From positions 1 through 64,000 of the forward strand of contig NZ_LZFO01000012.1 of NCBI RefSeq assembly GCF_001758365.1: a stretch of DNA of 64,000 nt, written 5' to 3'. This DNA is from Clostridium acetireducens DSM 10703 (GTDB taxonomy: Bacteria > Bacillota > Clostridia > Clostridiales > Clostridiaceae). Positions 47,201-56,426 of the stretch are shown one piece after another. Numbering within the stretch: position 1 is the stretch's first letter; every line of letters begins with the position of its first letter. The notes under the pieces are model-generated. The model worked only from the letters and a program-made list of their open reading frames with translations. It was not told the DNA's origin and ran no database searches. Made by a program: the position numbers and the translations under genes.

Positions 47201-48763
47201 ATGATGAAAAAGATATTCAAAGTTGATAATGTAGCAGCTACTTCAAAGAGGAAATTACGTGTTGCTGCATATGCCAGAGTTTCTACTGACAGTGATGAAC
47301 AACTGGTCAGTTTAAAAGCACAGAAAGAACACTACGAAAGCTTCATTAGATTAAATCCCGAATGAGATTTTGCAGGTCTTTATTATGATGAAGGGTTGAG
47401 TGCGACTAAGAAAGACAACAGAAACGGTCTAATGGATATGATAAAGGATGCTGAGCAAGGAAAGATTGATTTAATTCTTACAAAATCAATCAGCCGGTTT
47501 GCAAGAAATACAACCGACTGTTTGGAAATGGTACGAAGGCTCATTGATGTCGGTGTGTTCATTCAATTTGAGAAAGAAAACATTAATACAGGTTCTATGG
47601 AAAGCGAGTTAATGCTCTCCATATTAAGCGGCCTTGCTGAAAGCGAGTCTGTTTCCATTTCGCAAAACATTAAATGGTCTGTTCAGAAACGCTTTATAAA
47701 CGGCACTTTTATAATTTCCTACCCGCCATACGGTTACATAAACGCTGATGGCAAGATGGAGGTTGTGCCTGAGGAGGCGGAAATAGTTCGCACCATTTTT
47801 AAAGAGTGTATTAATGGCAAAGGAGCCTTTCTTATAGCCAAGGAATTAAATGAGCGAGGTATTCCATCCAAGCGAGGTACAGTTTGGCATCCGTCAACAG
47901 TACAAGGTGTTCTTAAGAACGAAAAATATACTGGAGATGTAATTTTCCAAAAGACCTATACTGATAGCAACTTCAACCGCCATATAAATTACGGCGAAGA
48001 AAATCAGTACCTTTTAGAAAAGCATCATGAGGCTATTATCAGCCATGAGGATTTTGAAAAGGCACAGTTGATTATGGAACAACGTGGCAAGGAAAAGGGT
48101 GTTTCAAAGAAGGAAGGCAAATACCAAAAGCGGTATGCATTCTCCGGCAAAATAACCTGCGGAGAGTGTGGTTCCCGTTTCAAAAGACGTATTCATTATT
48201 CCGGAAAAAATGAGTATATCGCCTGGTGTTGTACAAAGCACATAGAACACACAGTTAAATGCTCAATGAAGTTTATCAAAGATGAAGATATTAAGGTTGC
48301 ATTTGTAACAATGCTAAACAAACTGGTTTTTTCTTGCGATATGCTGCTCAAGCCTTTTATGCAAGGGTTGAGAAATATTGATGAGAAAGCCTATCTGAAG
48401 AAAATTACTGAAATTGAGGACAGCATTGAAAAGAACAAAAATCAGCGTAATGTGCTTATGGAACTTATGTCAAAGGGACTTTTGAATCCGGGACTGTTTA
48501 CAAAGCAGAATACGGAACTATTAAGTAAGTTTGCTCGGCTTGCCACAGAGAAAAAACATATATTTTTTGCGGTAAGCGGTAATGCGTCAAAGATAGATGA
48601 ATCCCAAAGGCTCATAAGATTCTGTAGCAGAAACAGAATGGCATTGAAATTTAACGATAATGTTTTTGAAGATTTTATAGATGAGATAGTTGTAAATTCC
48701 AGGGAGGAGATTGTATTTAAACTGAAATGCGGTCTTTCCTTAAAAGAAAGGCTGGTGGAATAA
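47201..48763 (+). pseudogene. Large serine recombinase 1, broken by a stop codon
   Basis: About 520 codons. The N terminus [15 protein letters not shown] holds the catalytic Ser, then TGA at 47363 interrupts after NPE, where Trp is expected. The same frame continues to the end through SRFARNTTDCLEM, the Recombinase domain and a zinc-ribbon (CGECGS). A GTG/ATG restart after the stop would lack the catalytic serine, so this copy should be inactive. First of three recombinase genes in tandem. Confidence 0.88.
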
Positions 48764-49179
48764 TGACACATACACCATATGGTTACCGCATTGAAGGCGG
48801 TAAAGCAGTTATAGATGAAACGGCAGCAGGTCAAGTAAAAGAACTCTTTGATGGCTATAACTCAGGGTTGGCTCTTACAGTGGCTGCCGAAAGAGCAGGA
48901 CTTAAATTGTACCACGCTTCAGCAAAAAGAATGCTGCAAAATGAGCATTATGTTGGGGATGAGTATTACCCCGCCATTGTTAATAGTGACGTTTTTAATA
49001 AAGCAAACAATGAAATACGCAGACGAGCACTGGCTCTTGGGAGAATAAAGGAATATAAAGAACCATTACCGCCCACTCCACAAACTAAATTTAAAATGGG
49101 CAGACAGACGAAGTTTTTTGATGATCCTTTTGCACAAGCCGAGTATATGTACGGTCTGATAGAAAGCGAGGTGGACTGA
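48763..49179 (+). CDS. Short recombinase-domain protein
   Basis: 138 residues. ATG at 48763 overlaps the preceding stop (TAATG). [14 protein letters not shown] and [13 protein letters not shown] match the DNA-binding Recombinase domain, without any resolvase catalytic part. Equivalent small proteins sit between two large serine recombinases in clostridial elements and probably help in DNA recognition or direction control. A homologue is cut by the right window edge at 63695. Confidence 0.8.
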   Translation: MTHTPYGYRIEGGKAVIDETAAGQVKELFDGYNSGLALTVAAERAGLKLYHASAKRMLQNEHYVGDEYYPAIVNSDVFNKANNEIRRRALALGRIKEYKEPLPPTPQTKFKMGRQTKFFDDPFAQAEYMYGLIESEVD

Positions 49180-50753
49180 TGGCTAATATGAATGTAAGTA
49201 AAAACATAACCGTTATTCCGGCTCGAAAGCGGGTCGGCAATACGGTAGCGAAAGAAGAAATACCAAAACTTAGAGTTGCAGCCTATTGTCGTGTTTCTAC
49301 AGTTACAGAGGAACAGGCTACAAGTTATGAGGCTCAGATGGAGCATTACACAGATTTCATTAGGGAAAATACTGAATGGGAATTCGCAGGCATCTTTGCT
49401 GATGATGGTATCTCAGGCACAAACACGAAAAAGCGTGATGAGTTTAACCGCATGATAGATGAATGCATGGCGGGCAACATTGACATGATTATTACCAAGT
49501 CCATCAGCCGATTTGCTCGTAACACCTTGGATTGTCTAAAGTACATTCGTGACCTAAAGGCAAAGAACATTCCGGTATATTTTGAAAAGGAAAATATTAA
49601 TACAATGGACGCCAAGGGTGAGGTGCTCCTTACCATTATGGCGTCCTTAGCACAACAGGAAAGCCAGTCACTTTCGCAGAATGTTAAACTTGGTCTTCAG
49701 TACAGATACCAACAAGGCAAAGTGCAGGTCAACTATAACCGATTTCTTGGATATACAAAGGACGAGGATGGAAACCTTATCATTGAGCCAAAAGGTGCTG
49801 AGGTTGTAAAGCGAATTTTCAGAGAGTACCTTGAGGGCGAGAGCCTCGCAGGAATTTGTAAGGGTTTGATGAAAGACGGAATTTACACAGCGGCGGGCAA
49901 TCCGAAATGGAGACCGGAAACAGTACAAAAGATACTGCAGAACGAAAAGTACATGGGAGATGCACTGTTACAGAAAACTTACACGGTGGATTTCCTAACA
50001 AAAAAGCGTGTCAAAAATGAAGGCATCGTTCCCCAGTATTATGTTGAGAATAATCACGAGGCTATCATTCCAAGGGAACTATATCTGCAGGTGCAGGAAG
50101 AAATGAAACGCAGAAGTCTTTTGTTTAAAGGTAAAGACGGAAAGAGAAGGATATATAGTAGTAAGTATGCCTTATCCTCCATCACCTTTTGCAGTGATTG
50201 CGGAGACATATATAGACGGACTTATTGGAACAACCGTGGCAAGAAGTCTACGGTTTGGAGATGCGTTACACGATTGGAAGAGGGACCTAGAGGTTGCACA
50301 TCAAGGACAATTTCGGAGGAAGACCTCCATGCCGCAGTAGCAGAGGCATTTAACCAGGTTCTTGGCGGTGGTGAATCGATGATTGCGATTTTGCGGGAGA
50401 ATATTGAGTCGGTGGTCTGCGAGAGCAATGAACAAGCCATTGCCAACATTGACAAGCAAATGGAAGAGAAACAGATGGAACTCATCAGCTATGCTAATTC
50501 CGGCAAGGACTATGAAAAACTTGCTGATGAAATACAGGTCCTTAGTGAAAGAAGGCAAGCCATCCTTACGGCGGAGGCTGAAAGCCAAGGCGAGAAAGAC
50601 CGAATTACAGAGATGATGGATTTTATAGAAAACCATGCAGATCAGAATCTTGATTACGATGAAGAGTTGGTAAGACTCTTAGTTGAGAAAGCAACTATAT
50701 TTGAAAACAACGTGGTTGTGAGGTTTAAGTCAGGAATTGAAGTAGAAATATAA
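49179..50753 (+). CDS. Large serine recombinase 2 (intact)
   Basis: 524 residues. Catalytic Ser in [13 protein letters not shown] near residue 40, [15 protein letters not shown], Recombinase domain and zinc-ribbon cysteines ([20 protein letters not shown], in parts), then a coiled-coil. The start overlaps the preceding stop (TGATGG). Probably the active integrase of this element. A collinear homologue is found inverted at 62122. Confidence 0.93.
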   Translation: MANMNVSKNITVIPARKRVGNTVAKEEIPKLRVAAYCRVSTVTEEQATSYEAQMEHYTDFIRENTEWEFAGIFADDGISGTNTKKRDEFNRMIDECMAGNIDMIITKSISRFARNTLDCLKYIRDLKAKNIPVYFEKENINTMDAKGEVLLTIMASLAQQESQSLSQNVKLGLQYRYQQGKVQVNYNRFLGYTKDEDGNLIIEPKGAEVVKRIFREYLEGESLAGICKGLMKDGIYTAAGNPKWRPETVQKILQNEKYMGDALLQKTYTVDFLTKKRVKNEGIVPQYYVENNHEAIIPRELYLQVQEEMKRRSLLFKGKDGKRRIYSSKYALSSITFCSDCGDIYRRTYWNNRGKKSTVWRCVTRLEEGPRGCTSRTISEEDLHAAVAEAFNQVLGGGESMIAILRENIESVVCESNEQAIANIDKQMEEKQMELISYANSGKDYEKLADEIQVLSERRQAILTAEAESQGEKDRITEMMDFIENHADQNLDYDEELVRLLVEKATIFENNVVVRFKSGIEVEI

Positions 50754-50763
50754 ACATAGCTTA

Positions 50764-50815
50764 AAGACAGACCGTCAGCCAGGAGATAAATTCTCTTGGT
50801 TGGCGGTCTGTCTGT
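50764..50815 (+). terminator. Terminator after recombinase 2
   Basis: AGACAGACCGTCAGCCAGGAGA pairs nearly fully with TCTCTTGGTTGGCGGTCTGTCT (positions 50765-50812). Confidence 0.8.
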
Positions 50816-50833
50816 ACAATAATAAGGCTTTTA

Positions 50834-51484
50834 TTATTTCAATAAAGTAATCGTTTCTGAGTCAAATTGAATCAGCCCATCTTTCCTCATTTTTGCCAAC
50901 TCTCGAGATAAAGATGTACGTTGAACCCCGATTCTTTCAGCAAGCGCCTTTTTGGTTATATTTAATTTGATGTGGTTAGAATTTTGTTTTTTACTTTCGT
51001 AATTTAGATAGTTCATGATGCTTTCACGTATTGTTTTATTGATATAATGCTTTATCTTATCTCCGAGAATAAATGCACGGTCGGAAGTAAGTTCCAAGTA
51101 TGTTCGTAAAAAGATAGGATTATTACAGAACAATTCAAACAACGCTTCTCTATCAATTTCTAGCATATCCGTGGGCAATTTTGTTAATATAGTCATAGGA
51201 TAATAAGGATTTTTTGAAAACAATAGGTTTCCGCCTAAAATATCATTTTTGTAAAACTCTGAGATTGTAAGCAGATTTCCAGACTCGTCAATACGATCTA
51301 CAGCAACCTTGCCGGATAAGATTATTTCTAATTTACTACATGTTTCTCCATCAAAATGAACAATGCTATTTTTCTTATAAGACGTGACTTTAAACTTTCC
51401 ATTTTTGAGGTTAGTAAGTATATCATCATCTGATAAAGATTTTATCAATGTAGTACTTTTGATTAAATTAATATTCTTAGTCAT
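50834..51484 (-). CDS. Crp/Fnr family transcription regulator
   Basis: 216 residues. N-terminal cyclic-nucleotide-type beta-barrel (KLEIILSGKVAVDRIDESG), long dimer helix and a C-terminal HTH (TKKALAERIGVQRTSLSRELAKM). No N-terminal cysteine cluster, so not a 4Fe-4S FNR. ATG 51484 with AGGAGG is preferred over the longer frame. Divergent from the NapH-like gene, with a perfect 18-bp palindrome in between that is a likely operator. Confidence 0.9.
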   Translation of the reverse strand: MTKNINLIKSTTLIKSLSDDDILTNLKNGKFKVTSYKKNSIVHFDGETCSKLEIILSGKVAVDRIDESGNLLTISEFYKNDILGGNLLFSKNPYYPMTILTKLPTDMLEIDREALFELFCNNPIFLRTYLELTSDRAFILGDKIKHYINKTIRESIMNYLNYESKKQNSNHIKLNITKKALAERIGVQRTSLSRELAKMRKDGLIQFDSETITLLK

Positions 51485-51498
51485 ATAGATCCTCCTAT

Positions 51499-51516
51499 GT
51501 GTTACCAAGGTAACAC
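51499..51516. promoter_or_regulatory. 18-bp palindromic operator
   Basis: GTGTTACCAAGGTAACAC is a perfect palindrome in the divergent promoter of the Crp/Fnr gene and the NapH-like gene, just upstream of the regulator's ribosome site. Two 12-bp TATAATATTATA palindromes follow (about 51519-51548) and may hold the -10 boxes. Confidence 0.65.
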
Positions 51517-51573
51517 CTTTTATAATATTATAGCGTTATAATATTATAAATTCAATAAATGGTGGAGGATTAT

Positions 51574-52197
51574 ATGAAGTATATTATTACTACAATACGT
51601 ATTTTGTTTTTTGCACTATTCATATTTTTACTATTTAATGGTAAAATAATGCTATGGCTTGCTTTATATGCGGTAAGTCTCTTAGTAGCATTGCTATTTG
51701 GTAGAGTATATTGTGGTTATGTCTGTCCGATGAATACGTTGATGATTCCAACAGAAGCGCTTTCAAAAAAGCTAAAGCTACAGACGGATAAGTCTCCCAA
51801 GTGGCTTGGCTCTGGAAAATTTGCATGGTTCGCGTTGGTGGGTAGCGTAGCAATAATGTTGCTTGCACAAAAATTGTTACATAAAAATATTCCTATCTTA
51901 CTAATTTGGTTAGCGGTTTCGGTGCTTATAACACTTAGATATAAGCCGGCAGTGTTTCATAATCTCATTTGTCCGTTTGGGCCGCTACAAAAAGTTTTTG
52001 GAAGATTTGCTAAGTTTTCAGAAAAGGTAAATAAAGAAAACTGTATTGGGTGCAAGCTTTGTGAGAAAGTTTGTCCTTCCGAAGCAATAGAGGTTAAATC
52101 AACAGATAAAAAAGCTGAGATTAAAACTTCAATATGTTTGCAATGTACTAATTGTCAACAAGTATGTCCGAAGGATGCCATTCACTACTCAAAATAG
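51574..52197 (+). CDS. NapH-like 4Fe-4S membrane protein
   Basis: 207 residues. About four membrane segments with CGYVCPMNTLM and CPFGPL, then a C-terminal double ferredoxin motif (CIGCKLCEKVCP, CLQCTNCQQVCP). Such proteins relay electrons from the membrane to a redox partner. ATG 51574 with GGTGGAGG is preferred. Divergent from the Crp/Fnr regulator; likely its target. Confidence 0.85.
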   Translation: MKYIITTIRILFFALFIFLLFNGKIMLWLALYAVSLLVALLFGRVYCGYVCPMNTLMIPTEALSKKLKLQTDKSPKWLGSGKFAWFALVGSVAIMLLAQKLLHKNIPILLIWLAVSVLITLRYKPAVFHNLICPFGPLQKVFGRFAKFSEKVNKENCIGCKLCEKVCPSEAIEVKSTDKKAEIKTSICLQCTNCQQVCPKDAIHYSK

Positions 52198-52215
52198 ATA
52201 TAATCGTTTTGTGTT

Positions 52216-52228
52216 GTGACTAAGTTAC
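52216..52228. promoter_or_regulatory. Imperfect palindrome upstream of cupin gene
   Basis: GTGAC-TAA-GTTAC resembles the operator at 51499 but with one mismatch and a shorter centre; a weak candidate for the same regulator. Confidence 0.3.
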
Positions 52229-52279
52229 ATAATAATATTAAATTTTATGATATAATTTAAATACTAGGAGGATGATAAA

Positions 52280-52594
52280 ATGATTGAGCAAGTATATAAA
52301 ATATCAACTGGCAATGAGAAAGCAGTAGAAAAAGTTATTTATGATGAGAACCTTCATTATCTACACATGGTTTTTAACAAAGATGAAGGGTTGCCAGAAC
52401 ATTTTTCAAATTCTAATGTTTATATGACGGTAGTAAGAGGTACACTTTCTATTGGCCTTAATGACCAGGAAATTCATAAGTATTCCAATGGTACTTTACT
52501 AAAAATACCTGTAAATACAAAGATGAACGTTAAAAATTTGAATGATGAAACGTTGGAATTGATTGTTGTAAAAGCACCAGCCCCAACAAAATAA
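52280..52594 (+). CDS. Small cupin-domain protein
   Basis: 104 residues with a single cupin barrel (LPEHFSNSNVYMTVVRGTLSIGL). Only one of the usual metal-binding histidines (EHF) is clear. AGGAGG before the ATG. Its substrate is unknown. Confidence 0.75.
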   Translation: MIEQVYKISTGNEKAVEKVIYDENLHYLHMVFNKDEGLPEHFSNSNVYMTVVRGTLSIGLNDQEIHKYSNGTLLKIPVNTKMNVKNLNDETLELIVVKAPAPTK

Positions 52595-52630
52595 GCTAAA
52601 GCAATTAGAAAACCTATATCGGCAATAATG

Positions 52631-52664
52631 TTGACCGTCACTTGAGGAATTTCCTTGATTGACG
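52631..52664 (+). terminator. Terminator after cupin gene
   Basis: ACCGTCACTTGAGG and CCTTGATTGACGGT arms then T run. Confidence 0.7.
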
Positions 52665-52701
52665 GTTTTTTGAATTTTCTATTAAATTCACTCGAAAGTT
52701 A

Positions 52702-52729
52702 TTGACATATGCCATAAACGGAGTATAAT
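52702..52729 (+). promoter_or_regulatory. Original promoter of DUF5320 gene, with inverted-repeat operator
   Basis: TTGACA (52702-52707), 16-nt spacer, TATAAT (52724-52729). GACATATGCCAT (52704-52715) and ATGGCATATGTC (52738-52749) form a perfect 12-bp inverted repeat around the -10 box. The intact downstream gene copy has CGGACA instead of TTGACA. Confidence 0.65.
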
Positions 52730-52865
52730 AAGAATAGATGGCATATGTCATAAACTATAAGGAGGTGAAAAGCATGCCAAGAAGAAATGGAACTGGCCCG
52801 ATGGGTGCTGGTTCAATGACTGGAAGAGGTTTAGGACTTTGCACAGGTGCTAATGCAGTAAAATA
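52704..52865. repeat. 162-bp direct repeat, left copy (long target duplication)
   Basis: Identical base for base to 54877-55038. The two copies flank the 2.0-kb IS1634-type element exactly. Confidence 0.93.
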
Positions 52866-53028
52866 CCTGAGTTTTACAGCAAAAATGACTAAAAAATACC
52901 CGTTAGCCCAGCGTTATCAAGGGCTAGCGGGTTTTGTTTTTTGTCATAAAATTGTAGTGTATTCACACCTGTTTTTTGTATTGCAAAATTTTTTTAATCT
53001 CGGCCTTGGACATAATTTTTTTACTTAA
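52774..53028 (+). pseudogene. Truncated DUF5320 gene copy
   Basis: The first 30 codons (MPRRNGTGPMGAGS to NAVKY) equal the gene at 54947, then the reading runs into IS sequence (LSFTAKMTKKYP) and stops at 53028. It kept the better promoter. The chimeric product is unlikely to work. Confidence 0.85.
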
Positions 53029-54876
53029 GTCAAAATCAAAGGTGGACTCGAAGGACTTTATTACATCATCTCGATAATCAAACAGGTAATAATTTTGTTC
53101 CAAATAGGAGCATGAATAGTTAATCAACGAATTACGAATCTGCTTTACGGTATGTTTTTTCCGTAGCATCTGTTCAAGAACCCTCATGATTACCAGTGCT
53201 ACAAAACAGATCAGGAAATGTGCTTCCATGTGTTCATCTTTTTTTACATACACAGGTCTCGCCTTGAATTCGCTTTTAATTATTTTAAAGGATTCCTCGA
53301 TTTCCCAAAGTCCCTTGTAAATATCCCGAATTTCTGTATCAGATAAATGCTTTTCACTGGTAACAATGGAATAGTATCCGTCATATTTTTCTTCTTCCCG
53401 GATTCTTGCTTCGTTCAAAGATAGAACCAGACCGTCGGGTATTTCACCTGTTTCTTTGAGGAACTTGATATTATTTACATAACCGGCTGCTCCAAGGCTG
53501 GTAGCCCTTGTATATTTCCCAGGATTGTTAATCAGTTCCTTTGCCTTGGCAATAGCCCTGTCCCTATCCTTTTTTTGTTTCCTGGCGTATTTCTCGGAAT
53601 AATAAACCATCTGCTTCTGATATATTTCCATCCTGCGGGCGCGTTTACCATCCCTTCCCTTTAACTGTACTTTCCTTGCGCAAATCCGGGATTTGTGCTT
53701 AAAAAAGAAGGTATTCCCATCCTTATCCTCTTCTTTTTTTACTAAGTAATCTTCCTGATTTAACACCCATTCTTTGAATTGCTTATCGGCACCGAGAACA
53801 CTTTGTCCGTAAACATAACCATCATTACCTGCCATGTCATCGTGGTTCTTTCCCGAAAGAAAAGCAGTATTATCACTGGTATTAAGACCCCTATCGGCCA
53901 CAACGATAACACGTTCCAAGGCGAAATCTTTTTTCACACGGCGAATTGTTGGCAGGAGAGAGAGCTTTTCACTTTCACCACCGGAAAAAGTATTAAAGGC
54001 CATTGGGATTCCATTTGCATCCATGAGGAGTCCCATCTGAATAATGGGATCCTTTCGGTGCTCTTTGGATGGCCCACGTTTCTTTTGACCCTTTTTAATC
54101 ATATTCCTATCTTCATCGTACACATCTTCATCCTCATAGGGGATCTCGAAGTAATAGTTGGTGACATCATAATATCCAAGCTGGCTGTCCCTTCCAATAA
54201 GTTCGCATATTCTGCCATGGAGATGCTGTTGGATTTCATTTGAATAGCCAGCAAAGTAATCTAAAGCCCGGTAAATATCAGCTAATGAAAAGTTGTAGGA
54301 TTCAAAAAAGGAATTCTTGGTTTCAAAGGCGCTTTTTTTTGATGAAGGAAATAAAAAGCGATTAAAAATAAGGAGGCTGAAGATACTGTTTAGGTTGTAA
54401 TCCACTTTCAGATGCCTTTGTTTGTTCTGAAAATAGTCTTTAAGTCCAAGTAAAGAGTACACTGCCTTTGGTACAGCATAACCAAGATTTTTGCGCAGAG
54501 CCACCTTATCCGGGAGCTTGGCTAATAGGTTCAGTTCCAACGTTTTTTGAGAAGCCTCACTCCTGGAACGTTCCTTTGCGACTTGCCTGAAATGGGCGAT
54601 AGGATCAGGGTATTCTTTTTCAAGATCTTCAAGATAGCCAAGTTTCTCAATCGTTTTTTGTTTTACTTTCCCATCCTGCCTGTAACCTTGGACAAAAGAT
54701 AAATAGGGTTTACCATTGCTCATGCTTTTCTTTAGGTACATAAATTCACCTCTAACCCCATTATATCTCAATACACGACAATACACAACACAAATATACA
54801 CAAAGATTGACAAAAGAAAAGCCCGATTTCTCAGACTTTTAAGTGGCTTTTAATGTTTAGTTGTTGTAAAACAACG
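52866..54876. mobile_element. IS1634-family insertion sequence
   Basis: 2011 bp between the two copies of the 162-bp repeat. Ends are CCTGAGTTTTACAGCAA at left and, read inward from the right, CGTTGTTTTACAACAA; they share GTTTTACARCAA. One transposase gene. IS1634 of Mycoplasma mycoides is known for very long, variable target duplications, which fits. Confidence 0.9.
52963..54741 (-). CDS. IS1634-family transposase
   Basis: 592 residues. Starts MYLKKSMSNGKPYLSFV (ATG 54741, AGAGGTG upstream; a longer frame to 54813 lacks a ribosome site). DDE residues are visible in GYYDVTNYYFE, VVADRGLNTS and LWEIEESFKIIKSEF. No interruption seen, so it may be active. Confidence 0.92.
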   Translation of the reverse strand: MYLKKSMSNGKPYLSFVQGYRQDGKVKQKTIEKLGYLEDLEKEYPDPIAHFRQVAKERSRSEASQKTLELNLLAKLPDKVALRKNLGYAVPKAVYSLLGLKDYFQNKQRHLKVDYNLNSIFSLLIFNRFLFPSSKKSAFETKNSFFESYNFSLADIYRALDYFAGYSNEIQQHLHGRICELIGRDSQLGYYDVTNYYFEIPYEDEDVYDEDRNMIKKGQKKRGPSKEHRKDPIIQMGLLMDANGIPMAFNTFSGGESEKLSLLPTIRRVKKDFALERVIVVADRGLNTSDNTAFLSGKNHDDMAGNDGYVYGQSVLGADKQFKEWVLNQEDYLVKKEEDKDGNTFFFKHKSRICARKVQLKGRDGKRARRMEIYQKQMVYYSEKYARKQKKDRDRAIAKAKELINNPGKYTRATSLGAAGYVNNIKFLKETGEIPDGLVLSLNEARIREEEKYDGYYSIVTSEKHLSDTEIRDIYKGLWEIEESFKIIKSEFKARPVYVKKDEHMEAHFLICFVALVIMRVLEQMLRKKHTVKQIRNSLINYSCSYLEQNYYLFDYRDDVIKSFESTFDFDLSKKIMSKAEIKKILQYKKQV

Positions 54877-55038
54877 GACATATGCCATAAACGGAGTATA
54901 ATAAGAATAGATGGCATATGTCATAAACTATAAGGAGGTGAAAAGCATGCCAAGAAGAAATGGAACTGGCCCGATGGGTGCTGGTTCAATGACTGGAAGA
55001 GGTTTAGGACTTTGCACAGGTGCTAATGCAGTAAAATA
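54877..55038. repeat. 162-bp direct repeat, right copy
   Basis: Second copy of the target duplication. The IS end joins it inside the -35 box of the DUF5320 promoter, which changes TTGACA to CGGACA. Confidence 0.93.
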
Positions 55039-55225
55039 TGGGGCTGGTCTTGGAATGGGATTGGGTCTTGGATTTGCTTGCAGACGCGGTTTCGATCGCG
55101 GTTTTGGTAGAGGTTCTGCGATTAACCAGACCTCCTCAAAAACACAAAAAGAGCTGCTGAATGAACAGAAAACCATGTTGCAAGATCGACTTGAAGTTAT
55201 TGATAAGCAATTGGAGAACCTATAA
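54947..55225 (+). CDS. DUF5320 family protein (intact copy)
   Basis: 92 residues. MPRRNGTGPMGAGSMTGRG start, glycine/arginine-rich middle and a C-terminal coiled-coil (KELLNEQKTMLQDRLEVIDKQLE). Such genes are common next to NifX-like and Mrp/MinD genes in anaerobes. Function unknown; possibly a scaffold. AGGAGGTG ribosome site. Confidence 0.85.
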   Translation: MPRRNGTGPMGAGSMTGRGLGLCTGANAVKYGAGLGMGLGLGFACRRGFDRGFGRGSAINQTSSKTQKELLNEQKTMLQDRLEVIDKQLENL

Positions 55226-55235
55226 TGGGCATCAG

Positions 55236-55261
55236 GGATAACCAGAGGACGCTCTGGTTAT
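55236..55261 (+). other. Short hairpin between DUF5320 and DUF134
   Basis: AACCAGAG-GACG-CTCTGGTT forms a perfect 8-bp stem followed by ATTTCT; possible weak terminator or processing site. Confidence 0.4.
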
Positions 55262-55288
55262 TTCTGATTAGGATGGAGGTGATGAATT

Positions 55289-55666
55289 ATGGCGAGACCG
55301 GTAAAGTGGAGAAAAGTTTGCTGTTTGCCTGAGAGCAATAAATTCGGGCCTCTTGATTCGTCTGCCGACGCAGAAAACCATGTAAACATGACAGTAGATG
55401 AGTATGAAACTATAAGACTTATCGATTTGGAAGGCTTCACTTAAGAAGAGTGCGCCGAGCAAATGAATATTGCTCGTAGCACCGTTCAAGGCATTTATAT
55501 CGAAGCCAGAAAAAAGCTGGCTGAATCATTAGTAAATGGAAAGGTATTACTGATTGAGGGCGGTGAATACCGGCTTTGTGAAGGGTTAGGGAATGGTTGT
55601 GGCCGTGGTTGCCACAGGCATAGGCGTGGTAGATGTTTTACAGATGATGCGGATCGAGGTGGTTGA
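55289..55666 (+). pseudogene. DUF134 regulator gene with in-frame stop
   Basis: 125 codons. [21 protein letters not shown], then [18 protein letters not shown], a TAA at 55442, then [24 protein letters not shown] (in parts) in the same frame. The stop sits in the helix-turn-helix where Gln is expected (CAA to TAA). DUF134 proteins are small sigma-region-4-like DNA-binding proteins; this one probably governed the cluster. The C terminus is Gly/Cys/His-rich. Confidence 0.85.
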
Positions 55667-56073
55667 TTATATATTCAGAAAGAGTAATTGAGCATTTTAT
55701 GTGCCCACAAAATGCCCATAGTATGCCGGATGCAAATACTGAAGGAAGCTACGGTGATCCTTCCTGTGGAGATTATTTGACCGTTTATTTAAAGGTAAAA
55801 GATAATCGTGTTGAGGAAATCAGCTATCTGGTGTTTGGGTGTTGTGCTTCAATTGCAACATCCAGTATGACGTCGGTATTAGCAAAGGGCAAAACCTTAG
55901 AGGAAGCATTGAATATTACGGAAGAAGATATTATCCAGGCTTTAGATGGACTTCCTGAAAATAAGGTTCATTGCTCAAATTTAGGTGTGAGTGCGCTACG
56001 CAACGCAATTGCGAATTATTTAAACAAAAATAGAACGGAGGATTCTTATGAAAATAGCAATTCCAGTAGATGA
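55663..56073 (+). CDS. NifU/IscU-type iron-sulfur scaffold protein
   Basis: 136 residues. [18 protein letters not shown] start, [15 protein letters not shown] with one ligand Cys, [11 protein letters not shown] with the second, and [12 protein letters not shown] with the third. TTG start with GAGGTGG, overlapping the DUF134 end by four bases. Scaffold for Fe-S cluster assembly within the ORP-like set. Confidence 0.88.
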   Translation: MIIYSERVIEHFMCPQNAHSMPDANTEGSYGDPSCGDYLTVYLKVKDNRVEEISYLVFGCCASIATSSMTSVLAKGKTLEEALNITEEDIIQALDGLPENKVHCSNLGVSALRNAIANYLNKNRTEDSYENSNSSR

Positions 56074-56425
56074 GAAAACCTTGGAGTCGAATGTATGTGT
56101 ATCATTTGGACGTACTCCCTATTTTCTTATTTATGATGTAGAAACCAAGGAAAGTATATTTATTGACAACAGTGCGGCGGCAAGCACAGGAGGTGCAGGG
56201 ATTAAAGCTGCACAAATAATAGTGGATAACAAAGCAAATGCTTTACTAACTCCCCGCTTAGGAGAAAATGCTGCTGACGTGTTAAAACCCGCTGAAATCA
56301 AAATTTATAAAACTACAACTACTTCAGCTACTTCAGCCAAAGATAATATTGATGCTTTTATTGCCGGCAAACTTCATTTGCTTGATGAAATTCATGCCGG
56401 ATTTCATGGACATGGGGGCAATTAA
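56048..56425 (+). CDS. NifX/NifB C-terminal-like (dinitrogenase cofactor-binding type) protein 1
   Basis: 125 residues. [21 protein letters not shown] start and FLIYDVETKE are typical of the NifX/ORP fold that binds metal-sulfur clusters. His/Gly-rich end (HAGFHGHGGN). Overlaps the NifU-like gene by 26 bases and abuts the ATPase gene. A second one is at 59827. Confidence 0.88.
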   Translation: MKIAIPVDEKTLESNVCVSFGRTPYFLIYDVETKESIFIDNSAAASTGGAGIKAAQIIVDNKANALLTPRLGENAADVLKPAEIKIYKTTTTSATSAKDNIDAFIAGKLHLLDEIHAGFHGHGGN

Positions 56426-56426
56426 T

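Noticed and set aside
53779-54243. 154-codon plus-strand frame inside the IS1634 transposase
   Set aside because: Complement of a clear transposase gene; no ribosome site, no family features.
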